Source: Terracoccus sp. 273MFTsu3.1
Lineage (GTDB): Bacteria > Actinomycetota > Actinomycetes > Actinomycetales > Dermatophilaceae
DNA: 64,000 nucleotides
NCBI RefSeq assembly: GCF_000383675.1
Contig: NZ_KB911820.1
Span: 496,001-560,000, forward strand
Direction of reading: 5' to 3'
Position numbers and translations under genes: made by a program. The notes beneath the pieces were generated by a model. It was not told where the DNA came from. It saw nothing but the letters and a program-made list of their open reading frames with translations, and searched no databases. Below are positions 1 to 7,923 of the stretch, in pieces. Numbering within the stretch: the first letter of the stretch is position 1; each line of letters starts with the position of its first letter.

Positions 1-71
1 GTCGCGAGCCACGGGGCTGCCGCCAGCCCGAGCCGCAGCCACAGCCGGACCCGTCGCGTCAGCGTGCTCAT
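1..71 (-). CDS. ABC transporter subunit, N-terminal fragment (runs off the window)
   Basis: An ATG at 71 on the minus strand opens a frame that continues past base 1. Only about 23 codons are visible, beginning MSTLTRRVRLWLRLGLAAAP, a short basic head followed by a hydrophobic stretch. Its start overlaps the stop of the upstream ABC exporter gene (ATGA, 68-71), so the two are very probably translationally coupled. Two fused membrane/ATPase half-transporters in tandem usually form a heterodimeric exporter, so this is most likely the partner half-transporter. That function is inferred from position only, because no ATPase motif is inside the window. Confidence 0.6.
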   Translation of the reverse strand, partial: MSTLTRRVRLWLRLGLAAAPWLA

Positions 72-1912
72 CGCTGCTCCCCGGCGAGGAGGCGTGACGA
101 CTGCAGCGAGAAGAGCCGCGCGTAGGTGCCTCCAGCCGCCATGAGCTCGTCGTGCGACCCGTCCTCGGTGATGCGCCCGCCCTCCAGGACGACGAGGCGG
201 GGGATGGGCCGCAGCACCGAGAAGCGATGCGACGCGACGAGCGACGTGATGCCCGACGTCAGGGCGAGCTGTCGCTCGACGAGGTGGGCCTCGGACCGGG
301 CGTCGAGAGCAGCTGCCGGTTCGTCGAGCACCATCATGCCCGCGCCGTGCGCGAGCCCGAACGTCGCTCGTGCCAACGCGATTCGCTGCCACTGCCCTCC
401 ACTCACGTCCTGTCCGCCGGGGAAGGATGCGTCCAGCACGGTCTCCCACCCACCGGTCAGGTCGTCGATGACGCCCGCAGCGCCGGAGCGGGCTGCGGCC
501 GCCTCCAGCTCGTCTCGGTCGGCCTCGGTCCAGCGGTGCCCGGCTCCCATCGTGACGTTGTCGCGCGCGCTCAACGGGTAGCGGCAGAACTCCTGTGTCA
601 GCACGGCGACCCGACGCTGCCAGCGAGTCACGTCCGCGTCCGACATCGTCGCGAGGTCGACCCCGTCGACGACGACGCATCCGCGGTCCGGTCGCAGGGT
701 CCCGGTCAGGAGCCGGATGAGGGTCGACTTGCCCGCGCCGTTGACACCGACGAGCCCGACGTTCTCGCCCGCGTCGAGGTGGAGCGACAGCCCGTCGATC
801 ACGGGGACGTCGCGGCCGGCGTACGAGAAGGTGATGTCGCGCAGCTCGACGGTGGGCGGGCGCCCGTGCCCGCCACCACGGAGGGCGTATGCCGTCCGTC
901 CGCCCCGAGTGACCGCGGATCCGTCCGTGGCAGTGGGGGACTCGGGCAGCGGCTGCCCGTAGAGGCGCTCGGTCTCCTCCAGGTCCGCGAGGACAGCCGC
1001 GCCCCGGACGAAGAGCGGCAGCCCGCCGATCTCGGCCTGTGCGAGGAGCAGCACGAGCGGGATCACGGTCGCGACCGCGCCGACGTCGAACCGCCCGTCG
1101 AGGGCGCCGCGCACGACGTGGACGACGACGCCGACGGCGATCGCAGCCCGGCCGCCGTCGAGGAGCAGGGTCCAGACCGAGTTGTGGATGCGCTTGCGCC
1201 AGAACGGCCTCCACGACAGCCCCATCCGTTGCCAGTAGCGAGCCCCGAGCCAGTCGGCCAGCCCGAAGACCCGCACCTCCTTCGGGGCGAGCCCCGTGGC
1301 CAGGCCGAACGCATACTCCGCGTGGCGTTGGTGCTCCGTGGCCCCGACCCACTGGTCGAGCTCGCGGCGCATGAGGAGCGCCCGCGCGACGGCCACCGCG
1401 ACAGCGGCGCCGACCAGGAGCAGGGCACTCGGCCAGCCCACGGCGGCCCCGACCGAGATCGTCGCCCCGACGAGGGTGAGGACGCCCGTGACGGCGACAC
1501 CACCCTGCATGAGGCCCTGGTCGACCTCCCAGACGCGCGACCGCACTCGCTGGGCGCGGTCGAGGAAGTCGGGGTCCTCGAGGTGCTCGATCCGGACGGG
1601 GGAGACGAAGAGCCGACCCAACCGGCCGAGGACGTCCTTCTCCGTGCGCAAGCTGAGGTCCTGGAACACCGGCTCCTGCGCTCCGGAGATGACGACCTGG
1701 GCGGCGAGCACGGCGACGAGGCCGCCGAACTCCAGTGCGATGGTGCCCGTCGGGCCGCCCGCGGCAGCCGCAGGGAGGTCGGCGACGAGCCCGCCGACGA
1801 GCCAGGGCACGCCGACGGCGACGGCGGAGACCAGGAGCGCGTTGACGCCGACGAGCACCACCCCGAGCGGGTGCACGCGGTACTGGTGGCGCACGAGTCC
1901 GAGCACGCTCAC
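68..1912 (-). CDS. ABC exporter half-transporter (membrane domain fused to ATPase)
   Basis: A 614-residue protein with a membrane domain in roughly residues 1-310 (several hydrophobic segments) and a C-terminal nucleotide-binding domain from about 355. Walker A (GVNGAGKST) lies near residue 388, the ABC signature (VSGGQWQR) near 500 and Walker B (MMVLDEP) near 525, all intact. It should pump a substrate out of the cell at the cost of ATP. The substrate cannot be read from sequence. The start is a GTG at 1912. The stop overlaps the ATG of a second, truncated ABC gene, which suggests a heterodimer. The long low-similarity linker around residues 320-355 is Pro/Gly-rich. Confidence 0.9.
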   Translation of the reverse strand: MSVLGLVRHQYRVHPLGVVLVGVNALLVSAVAVGVPWLVGGLVADLPAAAAGGPTGTIALEFGGLVAVLAAQVVISGAQEPVFQDLSLRTEKDVLGRLGRLFVSPVRIEHLEDPDFLDRAQRVRSRVWEVDQGLMQGGVAVTGVLTLVGATISVGAAVGWPSALLLVGAAVAVAVARALLMRRELDQWVGATEHQRHAEYAFGLATGLAPKEVRVFGLADWLGARYWQRMGLSWRPFWRKRIHNSVWTLLLDGGRAAIAVGVVVHVVRGALDGRFDVGAVATVIPLVLLLAQAEIGGLPLFVRGAAVLADLEETERLYGQPLPESPTATDGSAVTRGGRTAYALRGGGHGRPPTVELRDITFSYAGRDVPVIDGLSLHLDAGENVGLVGVNGAGKSTLIRLLTGTLRPDRGCVVVDGVDLATMSDADVTRWQRRVAVLTQEFCRYPLSARDNVTMGAGHRWTEADRDELEAAAARSGAAGVIDDLTGGWETVLDASFPGGQDVSGGQWQRIALARATFGLAHGAGMMVLDEPAAALDARSEAHLVERQLALTSGITSLVASHRFSVLRPIPRLVVLEGGRITEDGSHDELMAAGGTYARLFSLQSSRLLAGEQR

Positions 1913-1976
1913 CCCTGTCGTCGTGGACGCTGACCCGTCTCCGGTCTACCCGACTCCACCTCCCGGTGCATCCCGT

Positions 1977-1990
1977 TAACGTGGGGCGCA
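1977..1990 (+). promoter_or_regulatory. Leaderless promoter -10 box of the META-domain gene
   Basis: TAACGT at 1977-1982 is followed by 7 nt and then the ATG at 1990. This matches the TAnnnT-type -10 consensus of actinobacteria. The transcript would begin at or next to the start codon, leaving no room for a Shine-Dalgarno sequence. Confidence 0.55.
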
Positions 1991-2337
1991 TGGCAGACAG
2001 CGCGATCGCGGGCACGTCGTGGGTGGTCCAGGAGCTCGGCGGCACGGTCACGACCGACCCGAAGCCCGAGCTGTCGTTCGGCGACGACGGCCGGCTCACC
2101 GGCACCACCGGCGTCAACCGGGTCATGGGCCGCTACGAGGTCGCCGAGGGGCTGCTCACCGTCTCCGATGCCGCGACGACCCGCATGGCCGGCCCGCCGG
2201 AGGCGATGGAGCAGGAGCAGCGTCTGCTCGCCCTCTTCGACGCGCCCCGGGCCTTCGTCGTGACGGGCGACCGTCTCGAGGTCGGCGACGGCGAGACCCT
2301 CGCCCTGCTCGTGCGCCCGGGCGCCCAGCCCGTCTGA
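1990..2337 (+). CDS. META (HslJ-like) domain protein
   Basis: A 115-residue protein with the typical META/HslJ pattern: GTSW near residue 8, the phrase ELSFGDDGRLTGTTGVNRVMG (residues ~29-49, family GxxGCNxxxG core with C replaced by V), and TRMAGPPEAMEQEQ in the middle. META domains are small beta-rich folds linked to heat-induced novobiocin resistance (HslJ) or found on secreted proteins. No signal peptide is visible, so it is probably cytosolic. The start at 1990 is preferred over a longer frame from 1966 because a -10 box sits exactly 7 nt upstream. Molecular function is unknown. It is a single-gene unit divergent from the ABC exporter gene. Confidence 0.8.
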   Translation: MADSAIAGTSWVVQELGGTVTTDPKPELSFGDDGRLTGTTGVNRVMGRYEVAEGLLTVSDAATTRMAGPPEAMEQEQRLLALFDAPRAFVVTGDRLEVGDGETLALLVRPGAQPV

Positions 2338-2363
2338 GGCCACGAGAGCCGTCCGGCGTCGGT

Positions 2364-2377
2364 TAGCGTGGATCACA
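2364..2377 (+). promoter_or_regulatory. Leaderless promoter -10 box of the DUF1992 gene
   Basis: TAGCGT at 2364-2369, then 7 nt, then ATG at 2377. It has the same hexamer and spacing as several other genes in the window (for example 40434 and 54072), which supports choosing the inner ATG as the start. Confidence 0.55.
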
Positions 2378-2880
2378 TGACGGGCCAGCCGTACTGGGAG
2401 AGCCCCGTGGACAGGCAGATCCGCGAGGCGCAGGAGCGTGGGGAGTTCGACAACCTCCCGGGTGCCGGCAAGCCCCTCGACCTCAGCGACTCGGGCGATC
2501 CCGACTGGTGGGTCAAGCGCTTCGCGGCGCGCGAGAACCTCGATCTCGGGGGCGCCCTGCCGGGGGCGCTGGGGCTGCGCAAGGAGGCCGCGGGCTATCC
2601 GGAGTCGCTCGTCGACGTGCGCACCGAGGCGCAGGTCCGCGAGGTCATCGAGGACTACAACAAGCGCGTCCTCGCCGACCGGCTGCGACCTGCGGTGGGC
2701 AACCTGCCGCCGCTCATCGCCAAGACCCTCGATGTCGACGAGATGGTCGAGCGCTGGCGGCCGCTGCGCGCCGCGCTCGAGGAGCAGCAGCGGACCGTGC
2801 GGGAGGAGAAGGCCGCCGCGGCTCGCGCCGCAGCGCTCGAGACCCGGCCGTCCTGGTGGCGCCGTCTCCTCGGAGGCTGA
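2377..2880 (+). CDS. DUF1992 (DnaJ homologue subfamily C member 28-like) protein
   Basis: A 167-residue cytosolic protein dominated by a DUF1992 domain in residues ~8-130. Diagnostic features are the N-terminal WESPVDRQIREAQERGEF block, the NLPGAGKPLDL turn, and the later EDYNKRVLADR helix. The family is widespread and named after eukaryotic DNAJC28, but this protein carries no J domain. Its biochemical role is not established. The C-terminus is an Arg/Ala-rich helix ending in WWRRLLGG. The ATG at 2377 is chosen because a -10 box lies 7 nt upstream. The gene stands alone between the META gene and the GAF regulator. Confidence 0.82.
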   Translation: MTGQPYWESPVDRQIREAQERGEFDNLPGAGKPLDLSDSGDPDWWVKRFAARENLDLGGALPGALGLRKEAAGYPESLVDVRTEAQVREVIEDYNKRVLADRLRPAVGNLPPLIAKTLDVDEMVERWRPLRAALEEQQRTVREEKAAAARAAALETRPSWWRRLLGG

Positions 2881-2979
2881 ACGCGCCCTACCCAAGCGGC
2901 CGCCTCCGTGTCACGATCACGGTGAGCCGTGACCCCACGCGGACGACCTCGCGCGGGGCCACCCGTCGCAAAGGTGCGC

Positions 2980-4158
2980 ATGTCCACAGCCTCCGGACTC
3001 GAAGCGGCCCTGACTGCGTTCGAGGACCCCGCAGCCAAGGCCCGCGACCTGCTGCGCCTGCACCGGGCCTGGGCGCACACGCACGAGGTGCCCTCCGGCG
3101 CCCGGGGGGTCGTCGCCCGCTCGTGGCTGCGCCAGACGCCCGAGGGCGACAAGATCTCGACGCCGATCTCGGACCACGCGCTGCTCGCCCGCCGGGAGCG
3201 CTCGCGCCTGCTCGCCTCCGTCGTGCCCGTCCTCAAGGACCGGCTCCTCCCCCTCGCCCACGAGGCCGGCAACGAGCTCGTCATCAGCGACGACGAGGGC
3301 TACCCGTTGTGGATGTTCGGCCCGTCGCCGATCCGCCGCCGCAGCGACGGCCTCGGCTTCGTCGAGGGCGCCCGCTGGCGCGAGGGCGACGTGGGCACCA
3401 ACTCGCTCGGCACCGCGATGGAGGAGCGGCGACCCGTCCAGATCTTCGGCCCCGAGCACGCCCGGGAGGACCAGCACGCGTGGGTGTGCACGAGCGCCCC
3501 GATCCTCGACCGCCGGGCGCGGACGCCGCTCGGCGTCGTGACGCTGAGCGGGGCCTTCCGCACCGCCCACCCACACACGCTCATGCTCGTCACCATGGCG
3601 GTCCGCGAGGCCGTCGAGACGCTCGCCGGCCAGCACGAGCGCGACCTGCGCCGGGTCGCCCGCGCGAGCGAGTCGTATGCCGGGTCGGGCCGTTTCGTCG
3701 TCGTCGACCGTCACGGGTGGGTGGCCCGGGCGGAGGGCTTCGGCGTCGGCGAGCGTGTCTGGGTGCCCGGCAGCCTGCGCGAGGGCACGGTGTGGGTGCC
3801 CGAGATCGGGCAGGTCCGGGCCGAGGCGATCACGGGCGGCTGGGTGCTCCACGAGTCGGTCAGCGCCCCGGCGTCCGTCGAGGTCGTCCGCCACCCGAGC
3901 CCGCGCCTCCTCGTCACGACGGCCGGATCGACGGTCGAGATCGCCCTGTCCGAGCGGCATGCCGAGATCGTCGGCCTCCTCGCGCACCATCCGGCCGGGC
4001 TCGACACCGCCGCCCTCATGGCCCTGCTCGACGGCGCGACGACGCCTGTGACGATCCGGGCCGAGATGTCGCGCCTGCGCAAGCGGCTCGGCGGCCTCGT
4101 CGAGAGCCGGCCCTACCGCCTCACCACGCCCGCGACGGTGCGGCCCGACGCGACCTGA
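2980..4158 (+). CDS. GAF-domain transcriptional regulator (AcoR N-terminal type)
   Basis: A 392-residue regulator. Residues ~70-215 form a GAF-type sensor of the kind found at the N-terminus of AcoR activators (SWLRQTPEG, the DEGYPLWMFG segment, the GTNSLGTAM motif and the HAWVCTSAPI motif). The AAA+ ATPase domain of sigma54 activators is absent. Instead the C-terminal ~80 residues look like a helix-turn-helix segment (LSERHAEIVGLLAHHPAGL... VTIRAEMSRLRKRLGG). Such stand-alone actinobacterial regulators usually sit beside dehydrogenases or oxidases that they activate. The monooxygenase downstream, with a TGCAAC direct repeat in its promoter, is the obvious target. ATG 2980 follows an AAAGG ribosome site at 2970. 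Confidence 0.8.
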   Translation: MSTASGLEAALTAFEDPAAKARDLLRLHRAWAHTHEVPSGARGVVARSWLRQTPEGDKISTPISDHALLARRERSRLLASVVPVLKDRLLPLAHEAGNELVISDDEGYPLWMFGPSPIRRRSDGLGFVEGARWREGDVGTNSLGTAMEERRPVQIFGPEHAREDQHAWVCTSAPILDRRARTPLGVVTLSGAFRTAHPHTLMLVTMAVREAVETLAGQHERDLRRVARASESYAGSGRFVVVDRHGWVARAEGFGVGERVWVPGSLREGTVWVPEIGQVRAEAITGGWVLHESVSAPASVEVVRHPSPRLLVTTAGSTVEIALSERHAEIVGLLAHHPAGLDTAALMALLDGATTPVTIRAEMSRLRKRLGGLVESRPYRLTTPATVRPDAT

Positions 4159-4187
4159 GCACCCGGCATACGCCATCGGGGTCGACC

Positions 4188-4203
4188 TGCAACGTTCTGC
4201 AAC
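4188..4203 (+). promoter_or_regulatory. TGCAAC direct repeat, candidate activator site before the monooxygenase
   Basis: TGCAAC occurs at 4188-4193 and again at 4198-4203, exactly 10 bp apart (one helical turn). A TAGCGT -10 box lies at 4229-4234, so the repeat covers about -38 to -53 relative to the expected start, a class II activator position. The adjacent GAF regulator is the best candidate ligand. Confidence 0.45.
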
Positions 4204-4228
4204 CCTGTCCGGCGACCCCACGCCCTCC

Positions 4229-4234
4229 TAGCGT
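4229..4234 (+). promoter_or_regulatory. -10 box of the monooxygenase promoter
   Basis: TAGCGT at 4229-4234, about 33 nt before a good ribosome site (AAAGGAG, 4261-4267). Unlike many neighbours, this transcript should therefore carry a short leader. Confidence 0.45.
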
Positions 4235-4273
4235 CAGCACCACGACCCCACCACGTGGACAAAGGAGTTGGCG

Positions 4274-6055
4274 ATGGGTGAGCAGATGACGGCGAGCGAG
4301 TGGCTCGGGAGGTTCGGGGATGCGCTGGCCTCCGGCGAGGTCGACCGGGTGACCGGTCTCTTCGGGGACGAGTGCTACTGGCGCGACCTCATCAGCATGA
4401 CGTGGAACATCCACACGTCCGAGGGCCGCGAGCAGGTGGCCGACATGCTCGACGGCGTCGAGCGCGGCGCGTGGCCCACCGACATCGAGCCGACGAGCGA
4501 GTCCGAGGCCGACGGCGTCCACGAGGCGTGGTTCACCTTCGGCAACGCCACCTTCACCGGCAAGGGCCTGGTCCGCGTCCGCGACGGCCAGGCGTGGACC
4601 CTGCTGACGAGCGCGCAGTCGCTCAAGGACCACCCCGAGCCGTCCGGCACCCGTCGACCGCGCGGCGCCGAGCACGGCGTCAACGTCTCGACGGAGAACT
4701 GGCTCGACAGGCGGCAGCAGGAGGTCGAGTCCTACGGCGTCGATGCCGAGCCCTACGTCCTCGTCGTCGGCGGCGGGCAGGGCGGCATCGGCCTCGCCGC
4801 GCGCCTCAAGCGTCTCGGCGTCCCGACGCTCGTCGTCGACAAGTACCCACGGCCCGGCGACCAGTGGCGCAGCCGCTACCACTCGCTGTGCCTGCACGAC
4901 CCGGTCTGGTACGACCACATGCCCTACCTGCCCTTCCCCGACCACTGGCCCGTCTTCACGCCCAAGGACAAGATGGGCGACTGGCTCGAGAGCTACACGA
5001 GGGTCATGGAGCTCGACTACTGGAGCAACAGCGAGGCGACGTCGGCGACCTTCGACGCCGAGACGGGCGCGTGGACCGTGCACGTGACCCGTGAGGGGCG
5101 CGAGGTCGTGCTCCACCCGGCGCAGCTCGTCCTCGCCACCGGGATGAGCGGCATCGCCAACGTGCCGACGCTGCCCGGGCAGGACGTCTTCCAGGGCGAC
5201 CAGCACCACAGCAGCAAGCACCCGGGCGGCGCGCGCTACGCCGGCAAGAAGGTCGTCGTCATCGGCTCGAACAACTCGGCCCACGACATCTGTGCCGACC
5301 TGTGGCAGAACGGCGCCGAGCCGATCATGCTCCAACGGTCGAGCACGCACATCGTGCGGTCCGACTCGCTCATGGACCAGGTCCTCGGCCCGCTCTACTC
5401 CGAGGAGGCCGTCGCGAGCGGGATCGACCACGACACCGCCGACCTCGTCTTCGCCTCGATCCCCTACAAGATCCTCGCCGACTTCCAGCGGCCCGCCTTC
5501 GACGCGATCCGTGAGCAGGACAAGGACTTCTACGCCGCGCTCGAGGCGGCCGGCTTCGACCTCGACTTCGGCGACGACGACTCGGGGCTCTTCCTCAAGT
5601 ACCTCCGGCGCGGCTCGGGCTACTACATCGACATCGGCGCCTCGGAGCTCGTCGCGAAGGGGGCGATCCGGCTGGTGCGCGGGCAGGTCGACCACCTGAC
5701 CGAGCACGCCGTCGTCCTCACCGACGGCACCGAGCTCGAGGCCGACGCCGTCGTCTACGCCACCGGCTACGGCTCGATGAACGGCTGGGCCGCCCGGCTC
5801 ATCAGCCAGGACGTCGCCGACGCGGTCGGCAAGTGCTGGGGCCTCGGCTCCGACACGACGAAGGACCCGGGCCCCTGGCAGGGCGAGCTGCGCAACATGT
5901 GGAAGCCCACGCGACAGGACAACCTGTGGTTCCACGGCGGCAACCTGCACCAGTCACGGCACTACTCCCGGTACCTCGCGATGCAGCTCAAGGCCCGGAT
6001 GGAAGGCATCGACACCCCCGTCTACGCCCTCGCGGAGACCCACCACCTGGCATGA
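4274..6055 (+). CDS. Flavin-containing monooxygenase-like protein with N-terminal SnoaL-like domain
   Basis: A 593-residue protein. Residues ~1-125 resemble a SnoaL/NTF2-like alpha+beta barrel. The rest is a class B flavoprotein monooxygenase-type fold with an FAD Rossmann motif (VVGGGQGGIG, residues ~163-172) and a second dinucleotide motif (VIGSNNSAHD, near 328) in which the usual glycines are partly replaced by S/N. ATG sits at 4274 behind AAAGGAG (4261-4267, 6 nt spacing). It would use NAD(P)H and O2 to oxygenate or oxidise a small organic substrate, which is not identifiable. Likely activated by the upstream GAF regulator. A strong hairpin terminator follows. Confidence 0.82.
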   Translation: MGEQMTASEWLGRFGDALASGEVDRVTGLFGDECYWRDLISMTWNIHTSEGREQVADMLDGVERGAWPTDIEPTSESEADGVHEAWFTFGNATFTGKGLVRVRDGQAWTLLTSAQSLKDHPEPSGTRRPRGAEHGVNVSTENWLDRRQQEVESYGVDAEPYVLVVGGGQGGIGLAARLKRLGVPTLVVDKYPRPGDQWRSRYHSLCLHDPVWYDHMPYLPFPDHWPVFTPKDKMGDWLESYTRVMELDYWSNSEATSATFDAETGAWTVHVTREGREVVLHPAQLVLATGMSGIANVPTLPGQDVFQGDQHHSSKHPGGARYAGKKVVVIGSNNSAHDICADLWQNGAEPIMLQRSSTHIVRSDSLMDQVLGPLYSEEAVASGIDHDTADLVFASIPYKILADFQRPAFDAIREQDKDFYAALEAAGFDLDFGDDDSGLFLKYLRRGSGYYIDIGASELVAKGAIRLVRGQVDHLTEHAVVLTDGTELEADAVVYATGYGSMNGWAARLISQDVADAVGKCWGLGSDTTKDPGPWQGELRNMWKPTRQDNLWFHGGNLHQSRHYSRYLAMQLKARMEGIDTPVYALAETHHLA

Positions 6056-6077
6056 GTCTGGGTGAAGTCTGGGAGTT
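6056..6077 (+). repeat. 11-bp direct repeat, possible PhoP-type box
   Basis: GTCTGGGTGAA (6056-6066) is followed at once by GTCTGGGAGTT (6067-6077), two 11-bp units starting right after the monooxygenase stop. On the minus strand each unit contains a TTCACCC-like or CTCCCAG core, and actinobacterial PHO boxes are 11-bp direct repeats with a TTCACC core. The nearest gene downstream encodes a secreted phosphatase, but a terminator lies between, so the link is tentative. Confidence 0.25.
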
Positions 6078-6098
6078 CCATGCCATTTGAATGGGAAT

Positions 6099-6133
6099 GC
6101 CCCCGCGGCGGGTCTCGAGACCCCCGCGGGGGC
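6099..6133 (+). terminator. Strong hairpin terminator after the monooxygenase gene
   Basis: Arms GCCCCCGCGG (6099-6108) and CCGCGGGGGC (6124-6133) pair perfectly. The inner GGGTCTCGAGACCC (6110-6123) is itself a palindrome, leaving one bulged C at 6109 and a TCGA loop. No T tract follows, as is usual in actinobacteria. Confidence 0.7.
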
Positions 6134-6193
6134 ACGCCCGGGGCTACGGTCGAGCGGCCCACCCGCACCCCGAGCAGCCCCAGAGGTGAACCC

Positions 6194-7831
6194 ATGAGGC
6201 GTCCCACCCGCAGAACCACCGGCCTCGCCGTCGCAGCCGTCGGCTCGGTCATCGGCTCCCTGGTCGTCGCCAGCGCGTCCCCGGCCCTCGCCCACGGCGA
6301 CGCCGGCGGCCGCCACGACCAGACCCTGACCCCGCGCACCCACTTCGTCATGGCCGCCGACGGCTCGAGCGGCGCCCGCGCCGACGGCGCCGGCATCCCC
6401 AACATCGACTCGGTCAAGAAGACGATCTACAGCTACTACGGAGACCCCGGCACGGGCCTGGCCAACCGGACGAGCTCGCCCTACATCTCCGAGATGGGCC
6501 GGATCACCCGCGGTCTCCGGGCCCAGCTCGAGCGGACGTATGCCGCCGCGGAGCGAGCGGGCAAGAAGCCGGCCATCGTGCTCGACGCCGACGACACGAC
6601 GCTGTGGACCTACGACATGGAGGTCGCGGACATGAAGTTCGTCTTCGACCCCGTGCGTCAGGACTACTGGGTCCAGCACCGGCTCTTCCCGGCGACGCCG
6701 ACCATGGTCGACCTCGTCAACGAGGCCGACGCGATGGGCTTCACGATCTTCGGCCTGACCGGTCGCGGCGCGGCCCAGAAGGACGCGACGATCGGCAACC
6801 TCAAGGACGTCGGCTACAACGCCTTCACCCCCGACCACTACTTCACGAAGTGGGCCGGCTCGACGCCTCCGGCCTACATCACGTGCGCGACCGCGAAGTG
6901 CACGACGGTCGAGTACAAGGCCGGCACGCGCAAGCACATCGAGCAGGACCTCGGCTACGACATCGTCCTCAACATCGGCGACCAGTGGTCCGACCTGCAG
7001 GGTGGTCATGCCGACCGCAACGTCAAGCTGCCCAACCCGACGTACTACCTCCCGTCGCCCGACCTGCCCGGAGTCAGCGAGCCCCGCCTCGCGCCGCGCA
7101 CCCACTTCAGGATGAAGCCGGACGGCTCGAGCGGCCTCACCGAGAGCGGCGAGGGCATCCCCAACATCGACTCGGTCAAGAAGACGATCGCCACCTACTA
7201 CGGCGACCCCGGCACCGGCATCGCGGACAGGACGAGCTCGCCATACATCACCGAGCTCGCAGCCCTCGAGCGGCGCACCACCCAGCGCCTCGCCAGCGAG
7301 TGTCGCCAGGGCGTCCGCGCGGGCTCGAAGCCGGCCGTCGTCTTCGACGCCGACGACACGACCCTGTGGACGTACGACATGGAGGTCGCCGACATGAAGT
7401 TCGTCTTCAACCCCGTGCGCCAGGACTACTGGGTCCAGAACAAGCTCTTCCCGGCGACGCCCGGGATGCCTGCTGTCGTCAAGGCCGTCGCCGACTCCGG
7501 CTGTGCGGTCATCGGCCTCACGGGCCGCAACAGCGGCCAGCGCGCGGCCACCCTCGCCAACCTCCACGAGCAGGGCTACCCGCAGTTCAGCGACGACCTC
7601 TACTTCACGAAGTGGCGCTCGAGCGAGACCCCGCCGGCCTACATGCAGGGCCACTGCAAGGCCTACCCGACGTGCACGACGATCGAGTACAAGTCGACGA
7701 CCCGCGCCCACATCGAGCAGGACCTCGGCTACGACGTCGTCGCCAACCTCGGCGACCAGTACAGCGACCTCATCGGCGGCCACGCCGACCGTGCGGTCAA
7801 GCTGCCCAACCCGACGTACTACCTGCCCTGA
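6194..7831 (+). CDS. Secreted tandem HAD acid phosphatase (class B-type, two catalytic domains)
   Basis: A 545-residue exported protein with a basic N-terminus and hydrophobic core ending near ASPALAHG (residue ~34). Two very similar HAD acid phosphatase domains follow. Each begins PRTHF and contains PNIDSVKKTI, catalytic DADDTTLWTYD (near residues 131 and 385), GLTGR (motif II) and a GDQ.SDL acidic motif (motif IV). The single-domain family is about half this length, so this is an internal tandem duplication with both active sites intact. It should hydrolyse phosphomonoesters outside the membrane. ATG 6194 follows AGAGGTGA (6182-6189), and TACGGT at 6145-6150 is a candidate -10. It ends at a bidirectional terminator. 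Confidence 0.85.
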   Translation: MRRPTRRTTGLAVAAVGSVIGSLVVASASPALAHGDAGGRHDQTLTPRTHFVMAADGSSGARADGAGIPNIDSVKKTIYSYYGDPGTGLANRTSSPYISEMGRITRGLRAQLERTYAAAERAGKKPAIVLDADDTTLWTYDMEVADMKFVFDPVRQDYWVQHRLFPATPTMVDLVNEADAMGFTIFGLTGRGAAQKDATIGNLKDVGYNAFTPDHYFTKWAGSTPPAYITCATAKCTTVEYKAGTRKHIEQDLGYDIVLNIGDQWSDLQGGHADRNVKLPNPTYYLPSPDLPGVSEPRLAPRTHFRMKPDGSSGLTESGEGIPNIDSVKKTIATYYGDPGTGIADRTSSPYITELAALERRTTQRLASECRQGVRAGSKPAVVFDADDTTLWTYDMEVADMKFVFNPVRQDYWVQNKLFPATPGMPAVVKAVADSGCAVIGLTGRNSGQRAATLANLHEQGYPQFSDDLYFTKWRSSETPPAYMQGHCKAYPTCTTIEYKSTTRAHIEQDLGYDVVANLGDQYSDLIGGHADRAVKLPNPTYYLP

Positions 7832-7854
7832 CCACCCGGCCCCGACGGGCCAGC

Positions 7855-7905
7855 ACGACGTATGCCGTCACGACCGTCACCGACGGGCGTGACGGCATAC
7901 GTCGT
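7855..7905. terminator. Bidirectional hairpin terminator built from two GTATGCC motifs
   Basis: Perfect 18-bp arms, ACGACGTATGCCGTCACG (7855-7872) and its complement at 7888-7905. The loop holds a further 5-bp stem (CCGTC 7874-7878 / GACGG 7882-7886). It lies between the convergent acid phosphatase and HAD-IIA genes and can serve both. Each arm contains the GTATGCC heptamer that recurs across the window. Confidence 0.8.
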
Positions 7906-7923
7906 CGTGGGCTCCCTTGCGGC

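Noticed and set aside
2917-2932. TCACGG-TGAG-CCGTGA hairpin as a terminator after the DUF1992 gene
   Set aside because: Only six base pairs with no extension; too weak to call in GC-rich DNA.
4121-5950. 609-codon frame antisense to the monooxygenase gene
   Set aside because: No recognisable motifs, and it covers both dinucleotide motifs of the sense gene. It is a typical GC-rich shadow frame.
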